From NCBI RefSeq assembly GCF_000485595.1, contig NW_014577792.1, positions 75,231 through 139,230 of the forward strand: a DNA stretch of 64,000 nucleotides, in the 5' to 3' direction. This document shows, piece by piece, positions 19,801 to 30,056 of the stretch. Position 1 is the first letter of the stretch. Every line of letters begins with the position of its first letter. Origin of the DNA: Priapulus caudatus (Eukaryota; Priapulida; Priapulimorpha; Priapulimorphida; Priapulidae). The notes beneath the pieces are model-generated. The model ran no database searches, was not told the DNA's origin, and worked only from the letters and a program-made list of their open reading frames with translations. A program made the position numbers and the translations under genes.

Positions 19801-22800
19801 ATCAGATACTAAATGATACAGATAAATGGAATTTTACTGGGATGGTGCCTTTATATTTACAATATGTGTTTGATACAATTGGCTATTCAATTTTACTATT
19901 CACGTTTTACACATGATTTCAAGGAAGAACTAACCAAATGGTTCTAGAAGGGCTATGACACTGGTGGATCAACTGTAGTCGGCTAGTCGCCACATACAAA
20001 TTTGGCCACTCTTTACTGGACATTTTCTACTGTTTGAACAATCTCAATATGTTAAGTTTGCCATAATTAGGATTAGGGCTAAGAAGGTGGGTAATGGTTA
20101 GATATACGATGATGTACCGCTGTATATATGGGGCTCCTATAGGTACGAGTTGACAACTATAGAGTTATTAAGCAGGACCATTTTACGTAATTAGATGCTA
20201 CCATTAGTAATCATATTAAAGCCCGCACAATGCGCATCCAAACGCTAATTTCTCCAGTACTAGACTAGCAAATACTTCGTGGCATGCATAATCACACTAC
20301 CTTATGACAAATAAACTCTAGTTCCTCCCATTTCACTGTGCGTTGTCTTATAAAAGGTATTTGAAAATACCTCCAATGTTGTTCAAATTCTCCGATGTTG
20401 TTGACAGTTTCGCGTTGCTCTCCCAAGCAACCGTTTAGCGGTGTTGCGGTACAGCGGTACGGGTGTACCAAAGATAAAAACATGTGACGTCACCTAACCA
20501 CTTCGAGGCTAAATTGTTTGGCAAACAAGTCGGCGTTGGCGCCAGAATGCCAGTTTTCTCACCACTTTCTTGTGGGTTTTAAGCAAACGCGCAGTGAAAT
20601 TGGAGGAACTAGAGTTTATTTTGTCATAAGGTAGTGTGATTATGCATGCCACGAAGTATTTGCTAGTTTAGTACTGGAGAAATTAGCGTTTGGATGCGCA
20701 TTGTGCGGCTTTAATAGGCACTGATTCCAGGCTGTTTGGCTAGTGCACAGTTCTACCTAGCTCTACACCATGTAACCCTTTGCTTCTACCTGCTACCATT
20801 GTAATGCAGCAGGTATGAAGGGCATTGTACAGAACAGCTACAAAGACAGAGTGTGCACAAGCCCTCGCAGCTCTTACGGTTACTATTAGTAGCAGTACTA
20901 GTATTAGTAGTAAGGAGGGCTATATTACTAATTTATTACTACTAGATCTAAAGGCCCTGTCACACCAACGTATGCAAGCCAGTGTATACCTCCGTATGAA
21001 AAAATTTGTGAATACGCTGGCATACGTCGAATAAGTTATGGGTAAGTTTTGTATAAGTTAAGAGCACGCTGAAGCACACTGGTATACGTCGTAGTACAGC
21101 GAGGTCGTAGAAAAATTCTTTGCATTCACACACGTTACTTGTAAGTTACTGTACATGAGTCTAAATACGTCGAGATAATGTCTAGCGTACCCAAAAACTT
21201 ATTTTTAACCTATGAGTATGAGTAACATGCTTTGAACCTATGTGTAATTTATCAGTTATAAATATCGAACTTATCTCCAACGCATATTGACGTATGTAGA
21301 CGTATTTGACGTGTTCCGGACGCCACAGAACTTGCTGAATGTGTTTCTAACTTACAGCTACCATATAATGGCGTATTGGCAGCGTTTAGGTGAATTGGTA
21401 TATAAAAATGGTATTGGCATGTTGATACTGCGATGTCTAGTGCGGTTATGATTTGAATCGTCGAGCAGCAGCCTTTTTATAGGCTACGACACGTGATCGT
21501 CGGCGATACGCTGCCGCGCGCTATGCATAAGTTAGACTATCGTTGGACATAAGTTGAACGCCGGCAACTCGCTAAGCATTCGTTGGTATAAGTTATCTAT
21601 AAGTTATCGAAACGTTCTATATAAGTTACTAATACGTGATGACCAGGGGAAAAAATACACGGGGGCGGCGGGCGATTTCGCCCCCGAAATGCCAAAAAGA
21701 GCCCCCGAAAACATGATATCAAGGGCGACCCCAAAAGCAAAAATTCGCCATGGAAATCGATTGTCCAGGTCGGTCCTGCGCCTTGCCGCTCTCGCTCGCC
21801 CTCTGCCGCTAGCGGTAGCCGGTTCCACGGTGCGGTAGAATTCATGATACGGTGTGACTGTCAAGTGTTTACCATTTAAGCATGCATGTGTGTACTGTAC
21901 TGTATTGCATTCAATCAAGCGCGCGCTGCCGCCCGCGCGTATATATACGTGTGTGCCTGTGCGAGTGCTTGCGGGTGTGCCTACGCGCGTGCCTGTGTGT
22001 GCCAGTGTGCCTGCGTGCCTGTGTGTGCCGGTGTGCCTGCGGGCGTGCTTGCGTGTGTGCCTGCGCGCGTGCGCGCGTGCCTGCAGGCGTGCTTGCGTGT
22101 GTGCCTGCGTGCGTGCATGTGCGTGCCTGCGCGCGTGCTTGCGCGTGTGCCTGCACGCGTGCTGCCTGCATGCGTGCGTGCGGGTGTGCCTGCGGGCATG
22201 CCTACGTAGACCCGTAGGACCAACGACCCGTAGGATTATAGAACCGTAATCCATGGAAAATCCTAATGAAATTCACACGTATATTTTTCCCTGCCGGCAC
22301 ACTCGTGTGTCATTCCCGATTGTAGCTTTTTCGTCAATTCCCCGAAAGAGTTTTGCTGTCGCTCTCTCGCAATGCCAACCCTCTACATGCCACCCCTGCC
22401 AGCAGGCACGTACGCAGCGTCGATGTGCACAGCCATACACACGTGCCTCGCGGGCCGCTTTCTCAAACCCCCTGAGCTTCAAGGGCCCTTACGCAGGCCC
22501 TGGACCCCAACCGCAACCGCAAGAGACTTCGCGTATAAACAATCGATCCTCCTCGCTGTACAAGCTTGCTAAATTGGTGTGTGTGTGTGNNNNNNNNNNC
22601 CGCATCGCTGAGAGAGTCGTTAGTAGCTGCCTATTGTTTCAAGTTAGGCGGACAATACATTCGGATTGATGGCAACAGAATGGATAATCGCGTCGTACGT
22701 TTTAGTCTGTATCTCCGGATTGCGGGTGTATACGAGGAAACGATTTCGCACGATGCTAGGCGAATGTACTGTGTACGATTTGAGCTCAAGTTGGTTGAGC

Positions 22801-23464
22801 TCAAGTTACGCGTAGTAAATCGTAGGTATTCTAAGGCTAGTAAATGACGAATTTCCCTTGTTTATTGAAGTCACACTCCTTCCCTATTATCTACTTCTGA
22901 TGTATATACATTGTGTGCATGCCTGCATGTGTGCTTGCATGTGTCCCTGCTTACATAAAAACGTATGTATGTATGTACATATATATAATACACTAACCTC
23001 AGTGCATCTTGTTGCAACTTTTCCCTTTTTTCAAGTTTGGCTCGTAGAAATTCCTCCTGCTTGGCCTTGGCAATGGCCATATTCTCAGACAGCCTTCTCT
23101 GCAGGGAAACACTCTGAATCGAAAGAAGGAGGAAGTTGTTTTTTCGTGGGAAATTTCTCTTTCTGTACTAGGGCTGTAACGAATACACTAGGTCACGAAT
23201 ACGATACGTATCACGATATATGCATGCGAATACGAATATTTCACATGAAATGATAATATTCAAATGAATACTCACTTGTTGAAGCTGTAAAAACTACCAA
23301 GGAATAAAAGATATATACTAGTATATATGAATGAACAAAAATCCTTTATGTTAACGATAGAATGGCGCGCAATCATGCCCTGGCTCCTAGGGTGTTTTAG
23401 CAGATGTATTTTAGCAGACTCACATGAAAATGCTTATGTGTGTCTGCGTGTAAGCACGCGCACG

Positions 23465-23501
<37 letters not shown>

Positions 23502-26500
23502 GTGCGTGCGTGCGTGTGTGTGTGTGTGACGTGTGTGTGTGTGTGTGTGTCCACATGTGTGTGTTTTCCGCTGTGCCTCTGGACAACTTTCGTCCGTTAA
23601 CAAACAACTTTTAGCACGCCTTCAACAACCTTCTCACACGCTCGATATGGGGTGAGTTACACGTGATAGTAAGATAGTAATATACGTCCCGGCCTTCTTG
23701 ACGTGTGAGAAGGGATGGGTACTAGTCTAGGTGCGTTCACAGGGAAAGCTGCAAACGACATTCAGAATTCGAGCAAATTGGCGTAGAATTGCAGTTTAAA
23801 ATAGATTTTATCAAGTAGGTTCCATTTATATTATTTGTATTCGTCAGTATTCGAATAACGAATACATATCGTCCAACAACAATATTCGGTGCACCGAATA
23901 CGCGAGTGTATCGTTACAGCCCTATTCTGTACACAATAATAGTTCCAAACTTTGTACTTGTGCAAGCATATCGCAGCATATATATAGAGCATATATATAT
24001 ATATGCACACACATTTCTGTATCTATATATATCATCATGGCTAGGAAATTATATATTTTTTACAACCAACTAACCAGCTGATATTTGCTTGCAATCCCTT
24101 TAGTTCTGGCAATTCGCGTTCTGTAGGCAGTGATCAACATTTGGTTTTCCCTAGACATTTTCTCTAATGGATCCAATTCTAACCTGTACGAAAAGTTGAC
24201 ATAGCTCTAAGTGCCATAAAGATCAATAGGTCCCTAGAAATAGGAAGTTGCACAAAAATTAAAACAGTCAAATTATTTTTCATATTTCTATTTACCTCTC
24301 TGGGCCTATTTTACTGCATCAGTTACACTATCTTATGATTCTTTTCACAAACTACAACATGCTCGAGCTATACATCTGCAATATACTACTTTCATAATAA
24401 GTCAAAGCAGGTGATTCATAAAGGCTAATTAATTACCATTATTAAATAATGAATTAAATGAATAAGGAATATGATAAAAACAATATCAATATGATAAAAA
24501 TTGCTATATTGGTTATTTAGATCATTACATTATTACTATTAGGTAGATAAAAAGAATCTATGGTAATCATGCAGGGCTCATGAAGATTGTACTTTACTCC
24601 TATCCTGCAATTTCATCTTTTAGGCCTATTCCTATAAAAACTCACCTGGAGATGTTGGCACTTGGTACAAACTGTAGACACTGGGATCCACTTGGCCTCT
24701 TCTCATTTGCTATGGGTTTATTCTGGTTTGCTATTCTTCCCTGAGACGGACTTAGAGCTGGTCTTACTGAATCTGTCGATGAATGTTCTTTTCCTAGCAC
24801 TGACTGTTGCTTAGGAACTTGACTGCTTCCCGACCAACCTATAAAAAGTGCAAAGAACATTTAAGATATATAAGCTATCAGGGGTCTATCAATATCTATT
24901 GATAGACTCCTGATGCTATGTATAAAACATGGAATATCGCATTAAATCAGACACTGCAGTCTTAGTGTCCTTAAACCTGTTAAATTGTTGTTGTTTTTCA
25001 GAATCAGCTTATAGTCTTATACTATATGAAGTAAATTAAACGTTATACATCACCATATAATTATATACCTATACAGATAAATGTGATATGTTGAAATTGA
25101 CATACCTGCATCTTGTGCTAAGGCTTGGGCTCTTCCAGCACTCTGTAGGCACACCATATAGAATTTCTCTCTCCCATCCTTTGATCCTATTGAGTATAAT
25201 ACTACACATCATGCATTTTGCCTGAACATAACAATCATGGGCACGTACCTTCATCACAAGTAACTTAAAATAAGAATCCTACACATCAGATGGCCTGTCA
25301 AGGCCACAAACCAAACTATAGGAGATAATAGGGCAACAACAGACAACCATAGAGATTCAAATGAATAGGCTGGGATGGATGGTCCACACCCTAAAAAGGA
25401 AAATGTTAGAAGAAATTTTGTCACAGTCTTGTCAAAGAGAAGAATAGGGCATCTCAAGAACATCTGGCGACAGAAAACTGAGGCATAGCAGGAAAAGACT
25501 AGCTACTCATGGATTGAAATTAAAAAGACAGCACAAAAGCAGAGTTCTCTATGTGTATAGGGGTGTCGTTAATATTATATCCTTTCTAATACTATAGAGC
25601 AACAAAGCAAATTGCAATTAACTGAACTGAACTGTTTATGGCACTGTGCATACTGCATGGCAGTAGTAATACAAAGTGTACAAAACAAAATTGGAAAAGA
25701 ATAGTCACTGTATATTGTACAATTAAAATTTAAAATGAAATTCACATTCCTACTTAGGCCAAACAAAAAAATACCTTTGGTTCGGGTCACATGGATTGTG
25801 AAAATTAGGGTAGGTAGGTAGGTATAACATTTTTTTTTTCCTGCAAAAACATGGGTAGGCAGGTTTTTTTTTCACAAGTTAAATATAGGGTATACAGCTT
25901 GAAATGCAGGAGCCACGAGATGCAAATGACTTGCAGTTGCATGTACCATTGCTGCAAGTCACGACATTGTTTTTGTGACAGCCAAAGAAGACAGAAGACA
26001 AAAAATGTAAACTTCACAAGGAATGGAAAGGGTAGCCCAGTCCCTAGTCTGGGAAAAATTAGGGCTACCATTGTACAAAGTCTTTCTTCAGGACAGAAGA
26101 TTCAGGAATGCCAATTTGAATCCCACAACCTGATATTGTGTCATCTTGGTGTCATCTGGAATCAGAGATTGGGAAGGAGAGGACGAGACTCGTTTGTCAA
26201 GACCTGCCAAACCAAAAACACTAGATCCCCAAAATTGTGGACTGGCAGATCCAGAAGAGCAGGAAGAATAAAATACATGGACACAGACAAAATTATAAAT
26301 CTGAAAATACTCTGTGGATATTGTGTATGCTCTTGATGAACATCCATACATAGTACTACATGGACATTTTCAAATTAGTAAATTTTCTTTCTGTAGGGCA
26401 TCTCATTTCAATACATTTTTATTAGGGGTGTAACGATGCATCGAACTATCGATAACTATCGATATTTTTTGTCCGATGGCAATGCATCGATGGTAAAGTG

Positions 26501-29335
26501 AAACACGATATTTATCGCCGATAGTATACTAAACAATTGATATTTTTCGATTGTTGCAAAATGTGAACACCTGGATAGTAGTGTTAGGAATCGCTCCAAA
26601 AACGGAGCTCAATTAATCGTCCCTTTGAACGAGTGAGTAACCGAAGTGTAAACGGCTCTGCGGCCGCGTATAGCACGATAGCATGCGTATACTAAATAGC
26701 CGGCCGCCGCGCCATATGACCTTCAGGCTCTGTTTATGAAGTAGCCGGCCCAGGCTCTATACGACTGTATTCACGTTGTTACAATTATTTTGGAACTCTC
26801 TTTAGGGTAAATAAAACTGACAAGAGTCGGATATTTGAATATGTACATTCATCGCGCACGGCGGGTATCTTTGATTTTAATTTTTCCCTTTAACCTCTAA
26901 AACTCGACCGCCAGTCGCCACTATTTTTCATCTCCGAAATGTGAAGTTCGGGCGGCCGTGGGGACCCCCGAAAAACAAAGTAATTTTTTGGTCCGGCGCT
27001 TAAGTATGATCTGTCATTAATATCACATATCCGTTCGCGATCTAATGTTCAACTACGAAAATTATGCATGCCCACCTTTTATACCTTATGTTAAATAGAT
27101 AGATAGATTATGATAGATAATAGGTCGTTTATTGCAAAACTAGTGTCAACAACGTTACAATTAAAATCTACAATTTGCAAACAAGCTATCATCAGGCAGT
27201 ATAAACTGAAATGATGATCAGATATTACAACTAACTTATGTTCCATGGTAAAGACATAAATCTCCTTAAAAATGTTGTCATAAAATCTATCACAATAAAC
27301 TAAAACCATCTTTAGATAGCTAATATACTAAATTACAATATCGCTGATCCTTGGTTCAAAAATATAGTTACAATTAAAATGCCGACACAATTGAAAGAAT
27401 CAACAACAGATCACATAACCGAAAGTTGTCCGAGCGTTAGTTCAAAGAGACCAAATGTTTATAAAAGGATTATACAATGTAATATTATATAGTGATACCT
27501 GCGATTTCTGAGCCTCTGTCAAAAATACTGCATGACCAAACGATTACACATTGCCAAGTACTTAAAACAGGCCTTCCTGAAACAGAATTTGAAACACTTT
27601 TAGCACAAATTCCATAAGAGAATTCTTGGTGACAATCTGCTATTAAAAATGGTCTAAACAGGCTAAATCTATTTGTCGCAGGGACCAGACATTAATGTTA
27701 AAAGACATAATAGTCCAAAATTTCGCTAGGGAAAACATCATCAGCCTAGATAAAATAATAAAGCATATCAATAATATGTATATACGAACAACAATCTCGC
27801 CCGGCGGAGCGTGACTCAGCGCTCATCTAACGGGTCTACTCGCGGTTGACTCTCGTGGTGGAGTGGTGGATTTCTCAGTAAACCCTGTCTAGTCCCAAAT
27901 GTGTTCACATACACGCCGAACTAGTGGAAGCCGACCAGGCGATGTATTACAGGAACCTGTCTCAAAGGGAATGTTCATTCCTGGGGAGGTCGTTATGAAG
28001 GTTCCCACGAGATGGCGCGTACGTTTAAGTGTCTCTCAAGATAAAGATGGACGAAGCTACATCGCGTATGTAGTAGCTAACAAACTATTCTGAAGACAGA
28101 TAGGTAAGCACACCTACATTTACCCTACGCAGATCTACAGTGCTAAAATAAGGCTGGCCACCTGTAACTAATATAACGCAGGCGCAAACTACACGAGTAC
28201 CACACACACATGCATGGCCATCAGTGGCCACTGGCCAGTGGCATTACGCCCCCCCCCCCTTACATGTAACACACTGACCAGATACAGAAATGCCGCATAC
28301 CGAAATTCATACGATTTGAAGAGCCATAAAACCTTCACCCAAATTTAGCTTTTGAATTATACGTGTGACATTGTAGCCTCATACATCCAGGCCATTAGTA
28401 TGATTTCTACTAGCAAACCATGGCAGCCTCAAATTATTTTAACAGCTAAAAGAAATCCATGTTTAACCGCCTCGTTGAGGCCGTCAAAAGCGTTATTCCG
28501 ACGAACTTACTCTTCGCATGTAGCAGAAATTACAATTTCATGGTCTCTTCAATAAAGCCATAAAAATGCTAGGTCCACCGCCCTGAAACAAAAAATTATT
28601 TCAATCGCCTTCCATCAGCCATTTCCTCAGAAATGTCTAAAATCTGCCCTGTGCCCATTTAAACTTTGACCTGTGACCCTCCAATATTCGCCCACCAGTG
28701 ATGGCATTTTCATTACCATGATGCCTGTACACCGACTATCACGCAGCCTAGTCGAGTCCGTTTAGATTTGTGCCGCCAATTATACATTTCCGCCTATAAC
28801 CTTTAACAGTAAAGGAGAGAAATGAGTTCCCCGCATTCATTTACACCTTCCTTGACTTTGACTTTGACCCCCAGCTTCAAACATCTAAACTCTTGTTTCG
28901 GGATACCCCCCACGTCCCGCACTTTCGAATCCGTACGTCGGAGCCGTTTAGACTTTGTTACAACTTTGATTGATGGACGCACGCACGCGACGACCACGCA
29001 CGGCACGAGCCGATCATGCGATTCTACAAGCTGCATTCTGGATATGTCAGATGAGCCTCAAAATAAGTTGGGCTGAAAAAGAGTGACAACCTGTTTCCTG
29101 CAGAACAGTGCTCTTTAGAACATTTTACACTTCTGCCACATGCGGTTCCCTTTATTTGTTATAGAGTAAGAAGTTTCTGATAAGGCAATTTATGTTAAAT
29201 TAGTACTCTGTGGGATTGCATGACTTATCACCTTCTCCTTGTCATTTTTTCCATCTGTTGCATCGTGGGCTCTTCATATGCCTGCTGTAAGGCGCGTCGG
29301 AATCGATTTCCAGCCTAGCAGTGGCGCATTGCCAT
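10741..29335 (-). CDS. VPS9D1: VPS9D1, VPS9-domain protein with N-terminal MIT-like region
   Basis: VPS9 domains are guanine-nucleotide exchange factors for RAB5-type GTPases on early endosomes. Coding exons from C- to N-terminus: 10741-10825, 11025-11129, 11378-11450, 11796-11989, 12202-12421, 13099-13538, 14074-14159, 14389-14470, 22998-23113, 24075-24183, 24646-24838, 25106-25186, then two MIT exons in duplicated sequence (27499-27576 and 29232-29335; clean versions at 17871-17943 and 19480-19575). With the clean MIT exons all junctions keep phase and sum to 651 codons including stop; human VPS9D1 is about 631 aa. Diagnostic segments: start [19 protein letters not shown], coil [59 protein letters not shown] and the terminal [10 protein letters not shown]. 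The 23.0-14.5 kb intron contains a second copy of the MIT block, out of gene order. The assignment rests on remembered human VPS9D1 and is strong through the C-terminal half. Confidence 0.93.
12560..13080. other. VPS9D1 intron sequence, nothing recognised apart from short repeats
   Basis: Several variants of TTATGTGCA and AGCACTAAGATCATGTGA recur at 12840-13020, a weak local tandem repetition. There is no exon-like segment. Confidence 0.4.
13840..13892. repeat. (GT)n microsatellite in VPS9D1 intron
   Basis: An uninterrupted run of about 25 GT units lies inside a wider GTGT/GTGCAT-rich stretch (13540-14035). The histidine/threonine-rich minus ORFs across it are artefacts of the repeat. Confidence 0.97.
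14741..14815. repeat. Left arm of a widely spaced inverted repeat
   Basis: This roughly 70-bp segment (ATATCAGGAGTAGATAATAG ... CATTTACTAGCCTTAG) is the near-exact reverse complement of 22835-22909. The two arms bracket the upstream copy of the 7-kb duplicated block, the G-run and the N gap, so they probably mark a misjoin or fold-back at the block edges. Confidence 0.8.
14821..14895. repeat. Extreme G-run / low-quality junction sequence
   Basis: About 70 bases are nearly pure G with scattered C (GGGGGCGGGGGGGGGG and longer), immediately inside the left inverted-repeat arm. A run like this would form G-quadruplexes if real. Its position, next to about 500 bases (14893-15430) matching nothing else here, suggests a failed read end or assembly junction. 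Confidence 0.7.
15479..15558 (-). pseudogene. VPS9D1: VPS9D1 MIT exon 3, copy 1 (frameshifted, out of order)
   Basis: Equivalent of 25106-25186. It is 80 bp instead of the 81 bp needed for phase, with a lost base in the GREKFYMV region and compensating changes near its end. The splice sites are still present. It is either an assembly or sequencing error copy, or a decayed duplicate exon. Confidence 0.8.
16284..16604 (+). other. Unrecognised ORF within the duplicated block
   Basis: A roughly 106-codon plus-strand frame ([20 protein letters not shown] ... QDLPNQKH) reads like degraded protein sequence, with Cys/His pairs. The copy-2 counterpart (25851-26336) is broken by indels. It sits in a VPS9D1 intron on the opposite strand. 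I do not recognise it; a processed fragment of a mobile-element protein is possible. Confidence 0.2.
16803..16915. mobile_element. Left end of a hAT-like element (copy 1; copy 2 at 26425)
   Basis: TAGGGGTGTAACGATGCATC followed by repeated CGATAACTATCGATA-type sequence matches the terminal style of the two complete hAT MITEs at 3802 and 23169. I could not find the matching right end, so this is a solo or decayed end. It is present in both copies of the duplicated block. Confidence 0.5.
17481..17505. repeat. (GATA)n microsatellite
   Basis: Six consecutive AGAT units are seen here; the copy-2 counterpart near 27098-27120 is shorter and interrupted. Confidence 0.9.
17871..17943 (-). CDS. VPS9D1: VPS9D1 MIT exon 2, copy 1 (intact reading frame)
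   Basis: A 73-bp exon with acceptor TTTCAG and donor GTATAC encodes [17 protein letters not shown] and LTELRNR plus one base. It aligns with the second MIT helix of human VPS9D1 (REAYTEYLRSIHYISQVLL, recalled). Phase fits MIT exon 1 (ends at a codon boundary) and exon 3 (starts with two bases). It is the clean counterpart of the frameshifted 27499-27576. Confidence 0.85.
18138..19326. mobile_element. About 1.2-kb TIR element carrying DR1-like AGGTCA repeats (copy 1)
   Basis: The left end GCGCTCATCT and the right end AGATGAGCTC form a short inverted repeat, preceded by AAGTGCCGCAGAGCGAC on the left. Near the right end is TGACCTTTGACCTTTGACCC (19124-19143), then CCGTACGTCGAGCCGTTTAG and a GGACGCACGCACG array. 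The same sequence recurs at 27786-29059, 45280-46097 (right part), 47403-48637 and 51100-51923 (truncated). No transposase is visible. The filled/empty comparison at 47.4 kb supports mobility. Confidence 0.75.
19480..19575 (-). CDS. VPS9D1: VPS9D1 first coding exon (MIT exon 1), copy 1, intact
   Basis: Starting at ATG 19575-19573 the exon encodes [19 protein letters not shown] and [13 protein letters not shown], 32 codons, ending at donor GTATAG. It matches the human N-terminus (MAAAAGDGTVKPLQSAMKLA, recalled), which supports the start choice. The frame stays open upstream without another ATG close by. The copy-2 version (29232-29335) has the same position in the block but several indels. Confidence 0.85.
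20220..20710. mobile_element. TTAA-flanked MITE with about 120-bp TIRs (copy 1)
   Basis: The left arm AGCCCGCACAATGCGCATCC ... TCCTCCCATTTCACTG is mirrored by the right arm ...CAGTGAAATTGGAGGAACT ... GGATGCGCATTGTGCGGCT, with about 120 bp of near-perfect complementarity around a 250-bp centre. Both outer edges abut TTAA (20216-20219 and 20711-20714), consistent with piggyBac-type insertion. Long arms and no ORF make it a non-autonomous hairpin-forming element. Copy 2 is at about 30057-30697. Confidence 0.8.
20953..22589. mobile_element. Left part of GGCCCTGTCACACC-ended TIR element, truncated by gap (copy 1)
   Basis: It begins GGCCCTGTCACACCAACGTA and continues as in 30972-32954, but the right terminus is replaced by a GTGTGTG run and the N gap. 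Confidence 0.7.
21945..22205. repeat. GTGCCTGCGTGC minisatellite (copy 1)
   Basis: Variants of TGCCTGCGTGTG/TGCCTGCGCGCG repeat for about 260 bp. All overlapping Cys/Arg/Ala- or His/Ala/Thr-rich ORFs in both strands are products of this repeat. The alternating purine-pyrimidine sequence has Z-DNA potential. Copy 2 lies at 32085-32300 with fewer units. Confidence 0.95.
22590..22599. other. Assembly gap (10 N)
   Basis: Ten N's follow a GTGTGTGTG run exactly where copy 1 of the duplication ends. Confidence 1.
22835..22909. repeat. Right arm of the widely spaced inverted repeat
   Basis: CTAAGGCTAGTAAATGACGA ... CCCTATTATCTACTTC is the reverse complement of 14741-14815. The VPS9D1 exon at 22998 follows about 90 bases beyond. 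Confidence 0.8.
22998..24838 (-). CDS. VPS9D1: VPS9D1 linker and coiled-coil exons
   Basis: Three exons. 24646-24838 encodes a Ser/Pro/Gln-rich linker ([20 protein letters not shown]) and a QFVPSANIS tail. 24075-24183 encodes [20 protein letters not shown]. 22998-23113 encodes [20 protein letters not shown] and the charged coil [17 protein letters not shown]. Each exon has AG and GT borders and correct phase (193, 109, 116 bp). The heptad-like charged helix just before KFGISATK parallels the human protein. The next exon downstream is 14389-14470, across the 8.5-kb intron that holds the extra block. Confidence 0.92.
23169..23924. mobile_element. hAT-type MITE with perfect 8-bp target duplication
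   Basis: Ends TAGGGCTGTAACGAATACAC and ...GTGTATCGTTACAGCCCTA are inverted. The flanking octamer TTCTGTAC is identical on both sides (23161-23168 and 23925-23932). It inserted into the VPS9D1 intron between 23113 and 24075, only 48 bases from the exon. It contains a (GT)n tract at 23467-23550 and no transposase. Confidence 0.88.
25106..25186 (-). CDS. VPS9D1: VPS9D1 MIT exon 3 (intact, in correct position)
   Basis: 81 bp with acceptor CAATAG and donor GTATGT. It encodes [20 protein letters not shown] and ALAQDA, the third MIT helix and exit, with two leading bases and one trailing base. It joins the upstream EACFKYLE exon and the downstream GWSGSS exon in phase. Confidence 0.9.
27499..27576 (-). 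pseudogene. VPS9D1: VPS9D1 MIT exon 2, copy 2 (net +5 bp, frame broken)
   Basis: Counterpart of 17871-17943 but 78 bp instead of 73, from five or more scattered extra bases. Splice sites remain. It is in the correct genomic order, so the shifts are more likely sequence error than real decay. Confidence 0.75.
27786..29059. mobile_element. DR1-bearing TIR element (copy 2)
   Basis: The same element as 18138-19326, with many small indels. Its AGGTCA-type array is degraded to CTTGACTTTGACTTTGACCC (about 28852). Confidence 0.75.
29232..29335 (-). pseudogene. VPS9D1: VPS9D1 first coding exon, copy 2 (indels, frame broken)
   Basis: Counterpart of 19480-19575. Recognisable pieces of [16 protein letters not shown] and KNDKEK remain but insertions and deletions break the frame. 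Boundaries are approximate. Confidence 0.7.
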
Positions 29336-30056
29336 ACTGGATAGATGAAGAGCTAAGACCAGGCTGGAAAGATGACAGCCCAACCTATAACTATGCATGT
29401 TAGTTTATATGAGGTTGTTGTTGTTGGACAAACACTTGTGACAAGTTGGAGGGGTAGAAGCTTCACGCTTTTAAAAGGGAGGAAGGCTTAACAGAATATC
29501 CTGGTCCCAAAAGGAGAGTCTGGATGTTTAAAGGTTCTTAAAAGTAAAGACACACAATCAATGAGTGTGATCCACGAAATGGAATCAGAATACTAATGAT
29601 ACAGATAAATTGGAATATTTACTGGGATGTGCCTTTATCTTCTACGAATATGTGTTTGATACCAATTCGGCTATTCAAATATTTACTATCTCTACGCTTC
29701 TTACACAATGAATTTCAGGGGAAGAACTAACCAAAATGTTCATCAGAAGCGGGCTATGACACTCGGGTGGATCAACTGTAGTCGGCTAGTTCGGCCACAT
29801 AACCAAATCTGGCACCTCTTTACTCGGACATTTCTACTGTGACCATTGCAACAATTCTTCCATATGTTTAAGTGTATGCCATAATTAGGAATTAGGCTAA
29901 GAAGGTGGGTAATGACCGTTAGGAGTTATTACGAATGATGTACCGGTCTGATATATAATCGGCGGCTCCTACTAGGTACGAGTTGAACAATATAGATTAA
30001 TAAGCAGCCGAGCCCATTTTTACGTAACTTAGATGTACTGATTCACGTAATCTTTA

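Larger units (their letters stand above)
15436..22589. repeat. Upstream copy of a 7-8 kb direct duplication (copy 1)
   Basis: From TATACCTATACAGATAAATG to the N gap at 22590, this block matches 25056-32655 in the same orientation and order: MIT exon 3, hAT-type left end, MIT exon 2, DR1-bearing TIR element, MIT exon 1, TTAA MITE and the GT/GC minisatellite element. Differences are mainly single-base indels plus a few larger ones. The copy lies in a VPS9D1 intron downstream of exons that should follow its MIT exons, so it cannot contribute to a collinear transcript. Confidence 0.92.

Noticed and set aside
21854-22254. Long Cys/Ala/Arg-rich ORFs on both strands (up to 216 codons)
   Set aside because: Overlapping open frames in several registers of a GTGCCTGCGTGC minisatellite; not coding.
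23397-23614. Minus/plus ORFs with His-Thr or Cys-Val repeats
   Set aside because: They lie over the (GT)n tract inside the hAT MITE.
25851-26336. 161-codon plus ORF in the duplicated block
   Set aside because: Its copy-1 counterpart is broken in different places, and indels between copies change the frame repeatedly. Only the 16284-16604 part is listed, at low confidence.
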